In this document: one piece after another, positions 1-6,745 of the stretch
Layout of the letters: every line of letters begins with the position of its first letter
How positions within the stretch are numbered: the first letter of the stretch is position 1
DNA from: a virus
IMG/VR virus record: IMGVR_UViG_3300049629_001329
Coordinates: 1 to 36,058 of that record
Direction: 5' to 3' (one strand)
Length of the DNA stretch: 36,058 nucleotides
The notes under the pieces: model-generated
Database searches by the model: none
Told to the model about the DNA's origin: nothing
Seen by the model: the letters and a program-made list of their open reading frames with translations, nothing else
Made by a program: the position numbers and the translations under genes

Positions 1-1
1 C

Positions 2-217
2 ATGTCTGATGAAGATCTAGAAAAAGGTAGTGAAGCCTATTTAATGTTCGTTCATAGATTTTCTGAATACATCAAGGAAATGGACAGAAAACTTTGGCAT
101 AAAGCAAGAGAGTATGCCCAAGACTTTACCAAGATTGATGGCGTTACGATTGAACTTATAGATGATGATGAAGAGGAGACAAATGACAGAGACCAAACAA
201 AACGCGGATCAGACTAA
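2..217 (+). CDS. Small acidic hypothetical protein
   Basis: 71-residue ORF opening with ATG at the window edge, so the true start could lie upstream. It is rich in Asp, Glu and Lys and ends in an acidic stretch. I recognise no domain. Its last 35 nt overlap the start of thyX in another frame, and the GAGGAG that serves as the thyX ribosome binding site lies inside its coding sequence, so the two are probably translationally coupled in one operon with the ribonucleotide reductase downstream. Confidence 0.6.
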   Translation: MSDEDLEKGSEAYLMFVHRFSEYIKEMDRKLWHKAREYAQDFTKIDGVTIELIDDDEEETNDRDQTKRGSD

Positions 218-914
218 TATTAAAGTTCTAGATCACGGTCACGTTCAATTGGTTGACTACATGGGTTCCGATCTCAGTGTTGTCAATGCTGCCCGCGTTT
301 CATTTAACAAAGAAAGTGATTGGGATAGCGAGCACAATTGGACAGGCTATCGTGAAAAAAAATTGTCTGACCGTGATGCTAAACTTATTAATTATCTTGC
401 AAAGCATAATCACTTCACTCCATTTTGTCACGCTCAAATTAGTTTGAGAATAAAGTGCCCAATCTTTGTTCGTGCACAACTTGGCAAGCATCAAATCGGT
501 CTTGTCATGAATGAAGTTAGCCGGAGATATGTCACATTTGAGCCCGAGGTTTATATTCCCCTTTGGAGAAGTGCTCCAACAAATGGAGCAAAGCAAGGCA
601 GCGCAGGTGCAATTGAAGATATGGATCTTTGCATCAAGTTGAGACAAGAATACGAAGGAATTGCAAATGAATGTATTGATCTTTACAATCGTCTGTTGGT
701 CGATGGTGTTGCACCAGAACAGGCAAGATCTATTCTTCCCCAAGGAACTTATACGGAATTTGTGTGGACTGGTTCTCTCTACGCATTTGCCCGCGTTTAT
801 AATCTGAGAATCGATAGCCACGCACAATGGGAAATTCAAAAATATGCTGAAGCAATAGATAAAATTGTTGCTCCACTTTTCCCAGTTTCGTGGAAAACTT
901 TAACAACTAAATAA
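183..914 (+). CDS. thyX: Flavin-dependent thymidylate synthase ThyX
   Basis: 243 residues. ThyX makes dTMP from dUMP using methylene-tetrahydrofolate, FAD and NADPH. The signature region reads RAQLGKHQ followed by NEVSRRY, at the place of the classical RHRxxSxNExSxRY motif; the first and third residues are Lys and Gln instead of Arg, a variant I associate with cyanophage-type ThyX. The C-terminal region (PQGTYTEFVWTGSLYAFARVYNLR, with the invariant R of the family's LRxxxxAQ segment seen as LRIDSHAQ) also fits. I chose ATG 183 over the upstream in-frame ATGs at 162-168 because GAGGAG lies 5 nt before it. The next gene is class II RNR, giving a dNTP supply unit. Confidence 0.92.
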   Translation: MTETKQNADQTNIKVLDHGHVQLVDYMGSDLSVVNAARVSFNKESDWDSEHNWTGYREKKLSDRDAKLINYLAKHNHFTPFCHAQISLRIKCPIFVRAQLGKHQIGLVMNEVSRRYVTFEPEVYIPLWRSAPTNGAKQGSAGAIEDMDLCIKLRQEYEGIANECIDLYNRLLVDGVAPEQARSILPQGTYTEFVWTGSLYAFARVYNLRIDSHAQWEIQKYAEAIDKIVAPLFPVSWKTLTTK

Positions 915-940
915 AGACACCAACTAAGGAGTAGCCTATT

Positions 941-2830
941 ATGGCAGAAAATTTGTCACCATTTCAATCGTTTATTTTTATTTCGCGTTATTCTCGCTGG
1001 ATTCCTGAAAAGAATCGCAGAGAAACATGGGATGAATGTGTAGACCGTTGGTGGAATTATTTTACTGGCAAAGTTCCGCAACTTGCAGAGCGTCCTGACG
1101 TAAAAGAAGCAATCCTCAATCTTGAGGTTCTTCCTTCCATGCGCAGTCTGATGACTGCAGGCCCCGCTCTGGACCATGACAACACTTGCTTGTACAATTG
1201 CTCGTACTTGCCAATTGACAGCCTTGATTCGTTTGCAGAACTTTTTGTAATTCTCATGAACGGAACTGGTGTCGGTTATTCTGTTGAGCACCAATACACA
1301 GATAAACTTCCACAAGTTGCAAACAAGATTGAAAAAGCCTTCAACATTACTTACGTTGTCGAAGACTCCAAGGAAGGTTGGGGCAACTCAGTTAGATTCT
1401 TGATGGATCATCTTTATGCTGGTCGCCACATTAAGTGGGATCTCAGTAAGATTCGTCCATCGGGTGCAAGACTGAAGACCTTTGGTGGTCGTGCAAGTGG
1501 TCCAGCTCCTCTTGACAATCTTTTCAAATTTATTGTCAAGGTGTTCTACAATGCACAAGGCCGAAGACTCACCGCTCTTGAGTGTCACGATATTTGCTGC
1601 GCAATCGCAAACGCAGTCATCGTCGGTGGTGTTCGTCGCTCTGCCATGATCTCTCTCAGCGATCTTTCGGATCGTGAGATGGCTCTCTGCAAGAGCGGTG
1701 CATGGTGGGAGCAGGCTGGTTTCCGTTCATACGCCAACAACTCTGCTGTATATCGTGGCCGCCCTCCAATGGGTCAGTTCCTTGAGGAATGGACTTCGCT
1801 ATACAACAGCCACAGCGGTGAGCGCGGAATGATTAACCGCAGGGCATTGCAGGAGCAAGCAGCCAAATGGGGTCGTGATGAAACCTGTGAGTATGGAACA
1901 AATCCATGCTCAGAGATTATTCTAAAGCCATTTGAGTTCTGCAATCTCTCAACTGTCGTTGTTCGTCCCGATGACACCGCTGCTTCGCTGAAGAAGAAGA
2001 TTGAGATTGCCACCATCATCGGCACAGTTCAATCAACATTTGTTGACTTCCCATACCTTCGTTCCGAATGGAAGAAGAACTGTGAAGAGGAGCGTCTTCT
2101 GGGTGTTAGCATGACTGGAATCTACGACAACAAGTTGACAAGTGGACTCGAAGGCAAGCCAAAGTTGGTACGTCTGCTCGAAACACTCCGCGATCACGCA
2201 ACGGCAACGAACATGAAGTGGGCAGAGAAGCTTGGTATCAATCCAAGCAAGTCCATCACATGCGTAAAGCCAGAGGGAACGACTTCGTGCTTGGTTGATT
2301 CAGCATCAGGTCTTCACCCACGGTATGCGGAACATTATTATCGTAGAATCCGTATTGACAAGAAGGATCCAATTTATAATCTCATGAAGGATCAAGGCGT
2401 TCCTTGCGAAGATGATGTGATCAATCCTAATAATACAGCGGTCTTCACATTTGCTATGAAGGCTCCAAGGGGTACAACTACAACGGAAGATCTCCGTGCA
2501 TTGGATCACTTGGATCTGTGGAAGACTTATCAGGAACATTACTGCCACCACAAGCCATCAATCACCGTCAACTACAAGGATTCAGAGTTCCTTGAGGTCG
2601 GTAACTGGCTCTGGGAGAACTTTGATGTCGCAACGGGCATCTCGTTCCTTCCCGGTGGTGACAATCACACATACGCTCAGGCTCCATTTGAGCAAATTGA
2701 TTCTGCAACATATGCAGCGCATCCGAAGGTTAAAGTTAACTTCAAGGAGCTCTCTAAATATGAGGCAGAAGACAATACTGAGTCGGCAAAGGAATTTGCC
2801 TGCGGTGCTGGTGGTTGCCAGATAGTCTGA
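941..2830 (+). CDS. nrdJ: Adenosylcobalamin-dependent (class II) ribonucleotide reductase, monomeric type
   Basis: 629 residues, shorter than the roughly 740 of the Lactobacillus leichmannii enzyme. It reduces ribonucleotides to deoxyribonucleotides through a cobalamin-generated thiyl radical. Visible residues: Cys87 in NCSYLP (first redox Cys), NPCSEI with Cys323 (thiyl position) and Glu325, Cys334 in FEFCNLS (second redox Cys), and a C-terminal CGAGGC pair (Cys621, Cys626) expected to shuttle electrons. The segment PEGTTSCLV near the C-terminal third is also typical. AAGGAG lies 9 nt before the ATG. It is 26 nt after thyX and is followed by tRNA-Asn and a terminator, so the three form one transcription unit. 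Dependence on B12 means the host must have or take up cobalamin. Confidence 0.93.
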   Translation: MAENLSPFQSFIFISRYSRWIPEKNRRETWDECVDRWWNYFTGKVPQLAERPDVKEAILNLEVLPSMRSLMTAGPALDHDNTCLYNCSYLPIDSLDSFAELFVILMNGTGVGYSVEHQYTDKLPQVANKIEKAFNITYVVEDSKEGWGNSVRFLMDHLYAGRHIKWDLSKIRPSGARLKTFGGRASGPAPLDNLFKFIVKVFYNAQGRRLTALECHDICCAIANAVIVGGVRRSAMISLSDLSDREMALCKSGAWWEQAGFRSYANNSAVYRGRPPMGQFLEEWTSLYNSHSGERGMINRRALQEQAAKWGRDETCEYGTNPCSEIILKPFEFCNLSTVVVRPDDTAASLKKKIEIATIIGTVQSTFVDFPYLRSEWKKNCEEERLLGVSMTGIYDNKLTSGLEGKPKLVRLLETLRDHATATNMKWAEKLGINPSKSITCVKPEGTTSCLVDSASGLHPRYAEHYYRRIRIDKKDPIYNLMKDQGVPCEDDVINPNNTAVFTFAMKAPRGTTTTEDLRALDHLDLWKTYQEHYCHHKPSITVNYKDSEFLEVGNWLWENFDVATGISFLPGGDNHTYAQAPFEQIDSATYAAHPKVKVNFKELSKYEAEDNTESAKEFACGAGGCQIV

Positions 2831-2838
2831 TTCTTCAC

Positions 2839-2911
2839 TCCTCTGTAGCTCAGTTGGTAGAGCGGGAAGCTGTTAACTTCCATGTCACTGGTTCGATTCC
2901 AGTCGGAGGAG
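2839..2911 (+). tRNA. tRNA-Asn (GTT)
   Basis: Complete cloverleaf by eye: acceptor TCCTCTG pairs with CGGAGGA, D-stem GCTC/GAGC, anticodon loop CTGTTAA with anticodon GTT, T-arm ACTGG-TTCGATT-CCAGT. Discriminator is G; a full CCA is not encoded. It starts 8 nt after the nrdJ stop and would be released from the thyX-nrdJ transcript. Confidence 0.95.
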
Positions 2912-2933
2912 CATTAAAAAATCAAAAGATTTT

Positions 2934-2957
2934 ACCCCCGAAAGGGGGTTTTTTATT
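2934..2957 (+). terminator. Intrinsic terminator of the thyX-nrdJ-tRNA unit
   Basis: Stem CCCCC-GAAA-GGGGG followed by TTTTTTATT. The U tract runs straight into the CTAAATA box of the next gene, so unit end and late promoter abut. Confidence 0.85.
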
Positions 2958-2964
2958 CTAAATA
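2958..2964 (+). promoter_or_regulatory. T4-type late promoter box CTAAATA for the protease gene
   Basis: CTAAATA with 8 nt to the ATG at 2973. There is no Shine-Dalgarno between box and ATG. It matches the late-promoter core seen before many genes in this window. Confidence 0.55.
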
Positions 2965-2972
2965 TTTTTGCC

Positions 2973-3770
2973 ATGTTGCTGAGGGCATTAATCCTCGCAG
3001 TCGTGATGGCGACAAGCACTGCTTGCAATTCGCTATCGTCTCCTTCAAAACAAGTTGAATCTGAACAGGAAAAAACACAAGGAGTAGCGGAAGTCCCCGC
3101 ATTCTTATTGGATTCTTCGAAGTACGATTCCATCGGACTAGCTGAGGACGACCGCTACTCCTGTGTAGGTGCTATAGTTACACAATCCGGTGATGTAATC
3201 GGATCTGCGGTTCTTATTCACAGAAATGCAATACTAAGCGCACAGCATTGCTTTGCATTATCTGATGATCCTCCAAAATATTTTTGGACTCATGGAGGAC
3301 AATTTTTAAGAATAGGTAAAGTGCATAAAGCAAGCCCATATGTTCCTGGGTTTCCAATGAATGATATTGTTCTTTGCATTTTGGAAGAAGACTGCTATGA
3401 ACCACCAGCAGAACTTTCAAAGATAACATGGGATCTTATTCCGGGAGAAGAACTTATTACTGTTGGGTGGAGCCTCGGATACAAAAAGGTAAGCGAGAAG
3501 GGTGTAATGCGCTACTACGGCTCTTTAATTGAAGATAATGGACAAGTGATGAGAATGCTTGCACTCAATGGGTCTGTTTATTATGGAGATTCTGGTGGTG
3601 GAATTTTTGAAGATTCTGGAAAATTGGCAGGAATCATATCATTCTTTGGAATGGACCCAGAAACTGGCCATGTAATAGACAACGGGGCAATGAAAGTTTG
3701 CCATTATTATCCGTGGATAGATAATATTATGAAAGAAAGGTTCTGTGACTGGCCTTGGTACGAAGAATAA
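2973..3770 (+). CDS. Trypsin-like (S1/chymotrypsin fold) serine protease with putative lipoprotein signal
   Basis: 265 residues. The N-terminus is a short hydrophobic signal (LLRALILAVVMATSTAC) with a possible lipidation Cys18, though the residue at -3 is Ser rather than Leu. The catalytic triad is visible: His92 in SAQHC, Asp131 in NDIVLCIL, and Ser207 in GDSGGG. Thus it should be an endoprotease exported by the host Sec system or anchored to a membrane. It follows a terminator and carries its own late-promoter box, so expression late in infection is likely. A secreted protease is unusual phage cargo; roles in lysis, envelope remodelling or virion maturation are guesses. Confidence 0.85.
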   Translation: MLLRALILAVVMATSTACNSLSSPSKQVESEQEKTQGVAEVPAFLLDSSKYDSIGLAEDDRYSCVGAIVTQSGDVIGSAVLIHRNAILSAQHCFALSDDPPKYFWTHGGQFLRIGKVHKASPYVPGFPMNDIVLCILEEDCYEPPAELSKITWDLIPGEELITVGWSLGYKKVSEKGVMRYYGSLIEDNGQVMRMLALNGSVYYGDSGGGIFEDSGKLAGIISFFGMDPETGHVIDNGAMKVCHYYPWIDNIMKERFCDWPWYEE

Positions 3771-3773
3771 ATA
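3768..3773 (+). promoter_or_regulatory. Late promoter box TAAATA using the protease stop codon
   Basis: The TAA stop of the protease is the first half of TAAATA. With T4-like spacing, +1 falls near 3779, which lies inside the ATG at 3777 and supports ATG 3786 as the real start of the next gene. Confidence 0.5.
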
Positions 3774-3785
3774 TCTATGTTCCAC

Positions 3786-4325
3786 ATGTTAATAGGTGTA
3801 GATTATTCAATAACATGCCCATGCCTCTGTCTTTATGATGAGAGAAAGCCGTTTAAATTTGACAACTGCTTTTTCTATTATCTGACAAATACTAAAAAAT
3901 ATGCTGACAAGATGCTTCCAAATATTACTGGAGAATCTTTTCAGGAATATGTGGCCGATGTTGACAGATTTGACAGCATTTCAGATTGGGCCATAAATTT
4001 GTGTATTGGGGCGTCTGATGTAGCCATAGAAGGCTATTCATATGGCTCACAGGGCCGAGTATTTCATTTAGCCGAGAACATGGGTATATTCAAGCATAAG
4101 CTCTATAAGGCCGGGGTTCCCCTGACGGTCGTAGAGCCATCCAAGTCAAAGAAACACGCCACAGGCAAAGGTAACGCGGATAAAGCCCTAATGTACGAGT
4201 CCTTCTCCAAAGAGACTGGTACAAATTTATTATTAACTTTTAATCAAAAAACTTTGTCAAACCCTATAACAGATATAGTGGACAGTTACTATATTTTAAA
4301 ATATCTGGTTAACACTAAAAATTAA
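3786..4325 (+). CDS. RuvC-like (RNase H fold) nuclease, probable Holliday junction resolvase
   Basis: 179 residues. The RuvC/RNase H acidic set is visible: Asp6 in MLIGVDYS, Glu82 in AIEGYSYG, and Asp163 and Asp166 in TDIVDSYY; a basic GKGNADK segment precedes the last pair. RuvC-type enzymes cut branched DNA, and in phages they resolve junctions before packaging. ATG 3786 is preferred over the upstream ATG at 3777 because it puts the fold's first strand at the N-terminus and lies downstream of the predicted late start site. The 3' end overlaps the convergent FmdB-like gene by 4 nt. Confidence 0.75.
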   Translation: MLIGVDYSITCPCLCLYDERKPFKFDNCFFYYLTNTKKYADKMLPNITGESFQEYVADVDRFDSISDWAINLCIGASDVAIEGYSYGSQGRVFHLAENMGIFKHKLYKAGVPLTVVEPSKSKKHATGKGNADKALMYESFSKETGTNLLLTFNQKTLSNPITDIVDSYYILKYLVNTKN

Positions 4326-4624
4326 CGAACAATTCTTCCGGCATGTTGGCCAGAATTGTCTAATTTATCATGAAATCTTTTTGGTACTTGACCGCTATTT
4401 TTAATTTTATCAATTACATCTTTCCACGCCGATCCAGTAACTTTAGAAGGAGTTAAAGTCATATCCATGCCTATGGAATTTCTTTGCTGGCCCCAATCTT
4501 TAATAATTTTCTTTTTTCCACAGGATGGGCATTTTTCTTTTAAAGGTTGGTCAGATTCACTCATTTTTAAGAACAGTTCAAATGAATGATCACATCCTTC
4601 ACATATAAAACTATAATTAGGCAT
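4322..4624 (-). CDS. FmdB-like small zinc-ribbon protein
   Basis: 100 residues. The N-terminus MPNYSFICEGCDHSFE followed by CPSCGKKK gives two CxxC knuckles (Cys8, 11, 32, 35), the layout of the FmdB/zinc-ribbon regulatory family. The rest is unstructured and polar. The ATG overlaps the stop of the upstream HNH gene (ATGCCTAA), so translation is coupled. Function in phages is unknown; DNA or RNA binding is inferred from the zinc ribbon. Confidence 0.75.
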   Translation of the reverse strand: MPNYSFICEGCDHSFELFLKMSESDQPLKEKCPSCGKKKIIKDWGQQRNSIGMDMTLTPSKVTGSAWKDVIDKIKNSGQVPKRFHDKLDNSGQHAGRIVR

Positions 4625-5114
4625 TACTATTCTTTCTAAAAGTAATTAGCATGTGATCAAATAAAAATCCGTAAGATGGTTCTTTTGGTTTATTTTTTAG
4701 ATCCATTTTTGCTTCTTTTGGAGTTCTATTTCCTTTATGCAAATTACAATCTTTACATGCTGCTACTAGATTGACCCATGTAGAACCACCGCCCTTACAT
4801 TTTGGTATGACATGATCCAAAGTTGCAGTTTTTGTGCAAAGATCAATACCACAATATTGGCACTTATAATTGTCTCTGCGGAGAATATTTATTCTATTGG
4901 GCGCAGCCTTTTTAAAAGGCAATTTTACATAATATTTTAATATCAAAATTTTAGGAATTTTTACAATTTTTGATACTGATACTACCTCATAATAATCTAA
5001 ACTATTTTCATCAATCCAAACTTTATCTTTCGATAAAAGCTTAAAAGCTTTGGAAATGGTGATAATATTAAGGGGAGTATTGTCTTGGTTTAACAGGAGT
5101 ACCTGTTTTTTCAT
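4617..5114 (-). CDS. HNH endonuclease
   Basis: 165 residues from ATG 5114. The C-terminal half holds the HNH motif: Cys85/Cys88, Asp100-His101 in LDHVIPK, a TWVNLVAAC segment, Cys120/Cys123 and His126 in CNLHKGNRTP. The N-terminal part has the NQDNTPLNII pattern common in this HNH family. The longer reading frame starting at 5195 is rejected because a minus-strand ATAAATA box and AAAAGG lie directly before 5114. It could be a free-standing homing enzyme or a nuclease used in DNA packaging or processing. Confidence 0.85.
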   Translation of the reverse strand: MKKQVLLLNQDNTPLNIITISKAFKLLSKDKVWIDENSLDYYEVVSVSKIVKIPKILILKYYVKLPFKKAAPNRINILRRDNYKCQYCGIDLCTKTATLDHVIPKCKGGGSTWVNLVAACKDCNLHKGNRTPKEAKMDLKNKPKEPSYGFLFDHMLITFRKNSNA

Positions 5115-5124
5115 ACCTTTTAAG

Positions 5125-5131
5125 TATTTAT
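5125..5131 (-). promoter_or_regulatory. Late promoter box ATAAATA (minus) for the HNH gene
   Basis: Minus-strand ATAAATA with 10 nt to the ATG at 5114, including AAAAGG. It is divergent from the plus-strand box at 5138. Confidence 0.55.
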
Positions 5132-5137
5132 GAAAAT

Positions 5138-5144
5138 CTAAATA
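5138..5144 (+). promoter_or_regulatory. Late promoter box CTAAATA (plus) for the 528-residue gene
   Basis: CTAAATA with 10 nt to ATG 5155. Only 6 bp separate it from the oppositely oriented box, so the entire divergent control region is about 40 bp. Confidence 0.55.
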
Positions 5145-5154
5145 TTTTACAGCC

Positions 5155-6741
5155 ATGGATAATAAACAACATAGACAATTATATTGGGAAGTCAAGGATT
5201 TTTTGACAAAAAAACAGGATACTTATGTGCCTGTAAAAAAACCATCCACTCTGAAAGATGTTAGTAAAAATATTTTAGAACAAAATAATATTTTTAAACA
5301 AAAAACACCACAAGCTACAAAAGATACAATAAACAATACTAAAAATGTTTTAGCCTCTCTAGAAAAACAAAGACACGGTTATGATGTTTCTTGTGTTGCT
5401 TATACAAGAAATAATATAGCAAATCCTTTTAATAAAAATGTTATTTATGAATATACAGACAGCAATGAAACCATTGCAAGAAAAAGAATGGAAGCTGAAG
5501 CTAGAAATGAAAGAGCAAGAGCAAGAAATACGGCAGAAAATGACAGACTTTCTCAAGCAAAGCAAGATGTAAAAAGAAAAAGAGAAGAAGACGAAGCATA
5601 TCAATTTAATCAAGAAATTTCAGCAGGATCGCAGGGTCAAGGTCCAACCCCATCTGGTGGTAATTTAGCGGATACACTTGAAATGGGCAGAGATGGTAAT
5701 CCAAATCTTCCAGCAGATACTCCAGATAACAGAGCTCGTATGGCTCAATGGAGAAGAGAAAAAGCAGAAACAAAACAGGCAGAATATATGGCTTCACGGA
5801 TTGCAGAACTTTCTGGGAAAAAACCAGAAGAACTAACGTCACAAGAAGCTGGTGAACTTTCATTGATGAAATCAATGACACAAGGAAAAGTAGCCACAAG
5901 AGGTCTTGAAGGAAAAATACAAGGAAACTTGGAAGCCAAAGCAAAGGTATCTCCGCTAGCAATGGAACCAACTGCTGGCACCGATGATACTGGAAGAACC
6001 CAAGACCAGATTGATATGGATGCAATGGCTTCCGGTAAACCTGGTCCCGATGATGCGGCAAAAAGAAAAGCTGCCGCACAAGGTATGATGCAAAGAACTA
6101 TTGGAAGATCGCAAGAAGATTTAGTTTCTCGAACTCAACAAGCTGGCGCCGAAGAAGCGGAACAGAGAGCTCAAGATAATGCAGACTTTTATGCTCAACA
6201 AGCTGAGAAAAAAAGAGCTGCTATGCAAAACACTCGTATTCAAGGAACGAATATGACATACGGACAATTTGAAGCTCAATATGGAAGACCATATGATGCA
6301 ACAAATAGTGAAGATTCAACTATGCTAGTTCGTGCAGCTAGTAATACATCAGCTTTTAGAGTATCACCCACAGCAAGAGCTTTGGACCAAACAACTGTAG
6401 ATTTTAACAGAACCTATAGAGGTATTAATGCCCAAAATGCAGCAAGAGAAGGAGAACTTGATCGCAGAGTTGATCAATCACAAATTTCTCTAGATCAATT
6501 TAATGCAGATAGAAGGGGGACTGTTCAAAGAGAAATTTCTTCAATACAAGCAAGACCCGGTTTTGTTCGTGGTGTTGCCCAAAGCATGCTTCCTTCAGGC
6601 ACAACACCCCCAAAAATCGGTCAACCAAATACACCAACGGGTGGTGCAAAACCAACAGGGCAACCAGCTAGAATTGGAGCTCCATCACTAAGTCAAGCAA
6701 TAAATAGTGTTTTGGGAAACAATAATACAAGACGGGCCTGA
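5155..6741 (+). CDS. Gln/Arg/Ala-rich coiled-coil protein, probable virion or scaffold component
   Basis: 528 residues, not recognised. From about residue 105 to 150 it is a charged, heptad-like helix (ARKRMEAEARNERARARN), followed by low-complexity Gln, Ala, Gly and Arg-rich sequence and further helical segments to about 360; the C-terminus is Pro/Gly/Thr-rich. No signal peptide or membrane segment. It is late-promoted and ends 4 nt before the 1039-residue gene, so the two are co-expressed. Composition and context suggest a structural or internal head protein; this is inference only. Confidence 0.6.
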   Translation: MDNKQHRQLYWEVKDFLTKKQDTYVPVKKPSTLKDVSKNILEQNNIFKQKTPQATKDTINNTKNVLASLEKQRHGYDVSCVAYTRNNIANPFNKNVIYEYTDSNETIARKRMEAEARNERARARNTAENDRLSQAKQDVKRKREEDEAYQFNQEISAGSQGQGPTPSGGNLADTLEMGRDGNPNLPADTPDNRARMAQWRREKAETKQAEYMASRIAELSGKKPEELTSQEAGELSLMKSMTQGKVATRGLEGKIQGNLEAKAKVSPLAMEPTAGTDDTGRTQDQIDMDAMASGKPGPDDAAKRKAAAQGMMQRTIGRSQEDLVSRTQQAGAEEAEQRAQDNADFYAQQAEKKRAAMQNTRIQGTNMTYGQFEAQYGRPYDATNSEDSTMLVRAASNTSAFRVSPTARALDQTTVDFNRTYRGINAQNAAREGELDRRVDQSQISLDQFNADRRGTVQREISSIQARPGFVRGVAQSMLPSGTTPPKIGQPNTPTGGAKPTGQPARIGAPSLSQAINSVLGNNNTRRA

Positions 6742-6745
6742 TTAA

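Noticed and set aside
300-839. 179-residue minus-strand ORF
   Set aside because: Antisense to thyX, which has a clear family match and ribosome site.
3777-3785. Upstream start for the RuvC-like gene
   Set aside because: It lies at or before the predicted transcription start, and the fold begins at ATG 3786.
5115-5195. N-terminal extension of the HNH gene
   Set aside because: Would cross both divergent late promoters; ATG 5114 has its own box and AAAAGG.
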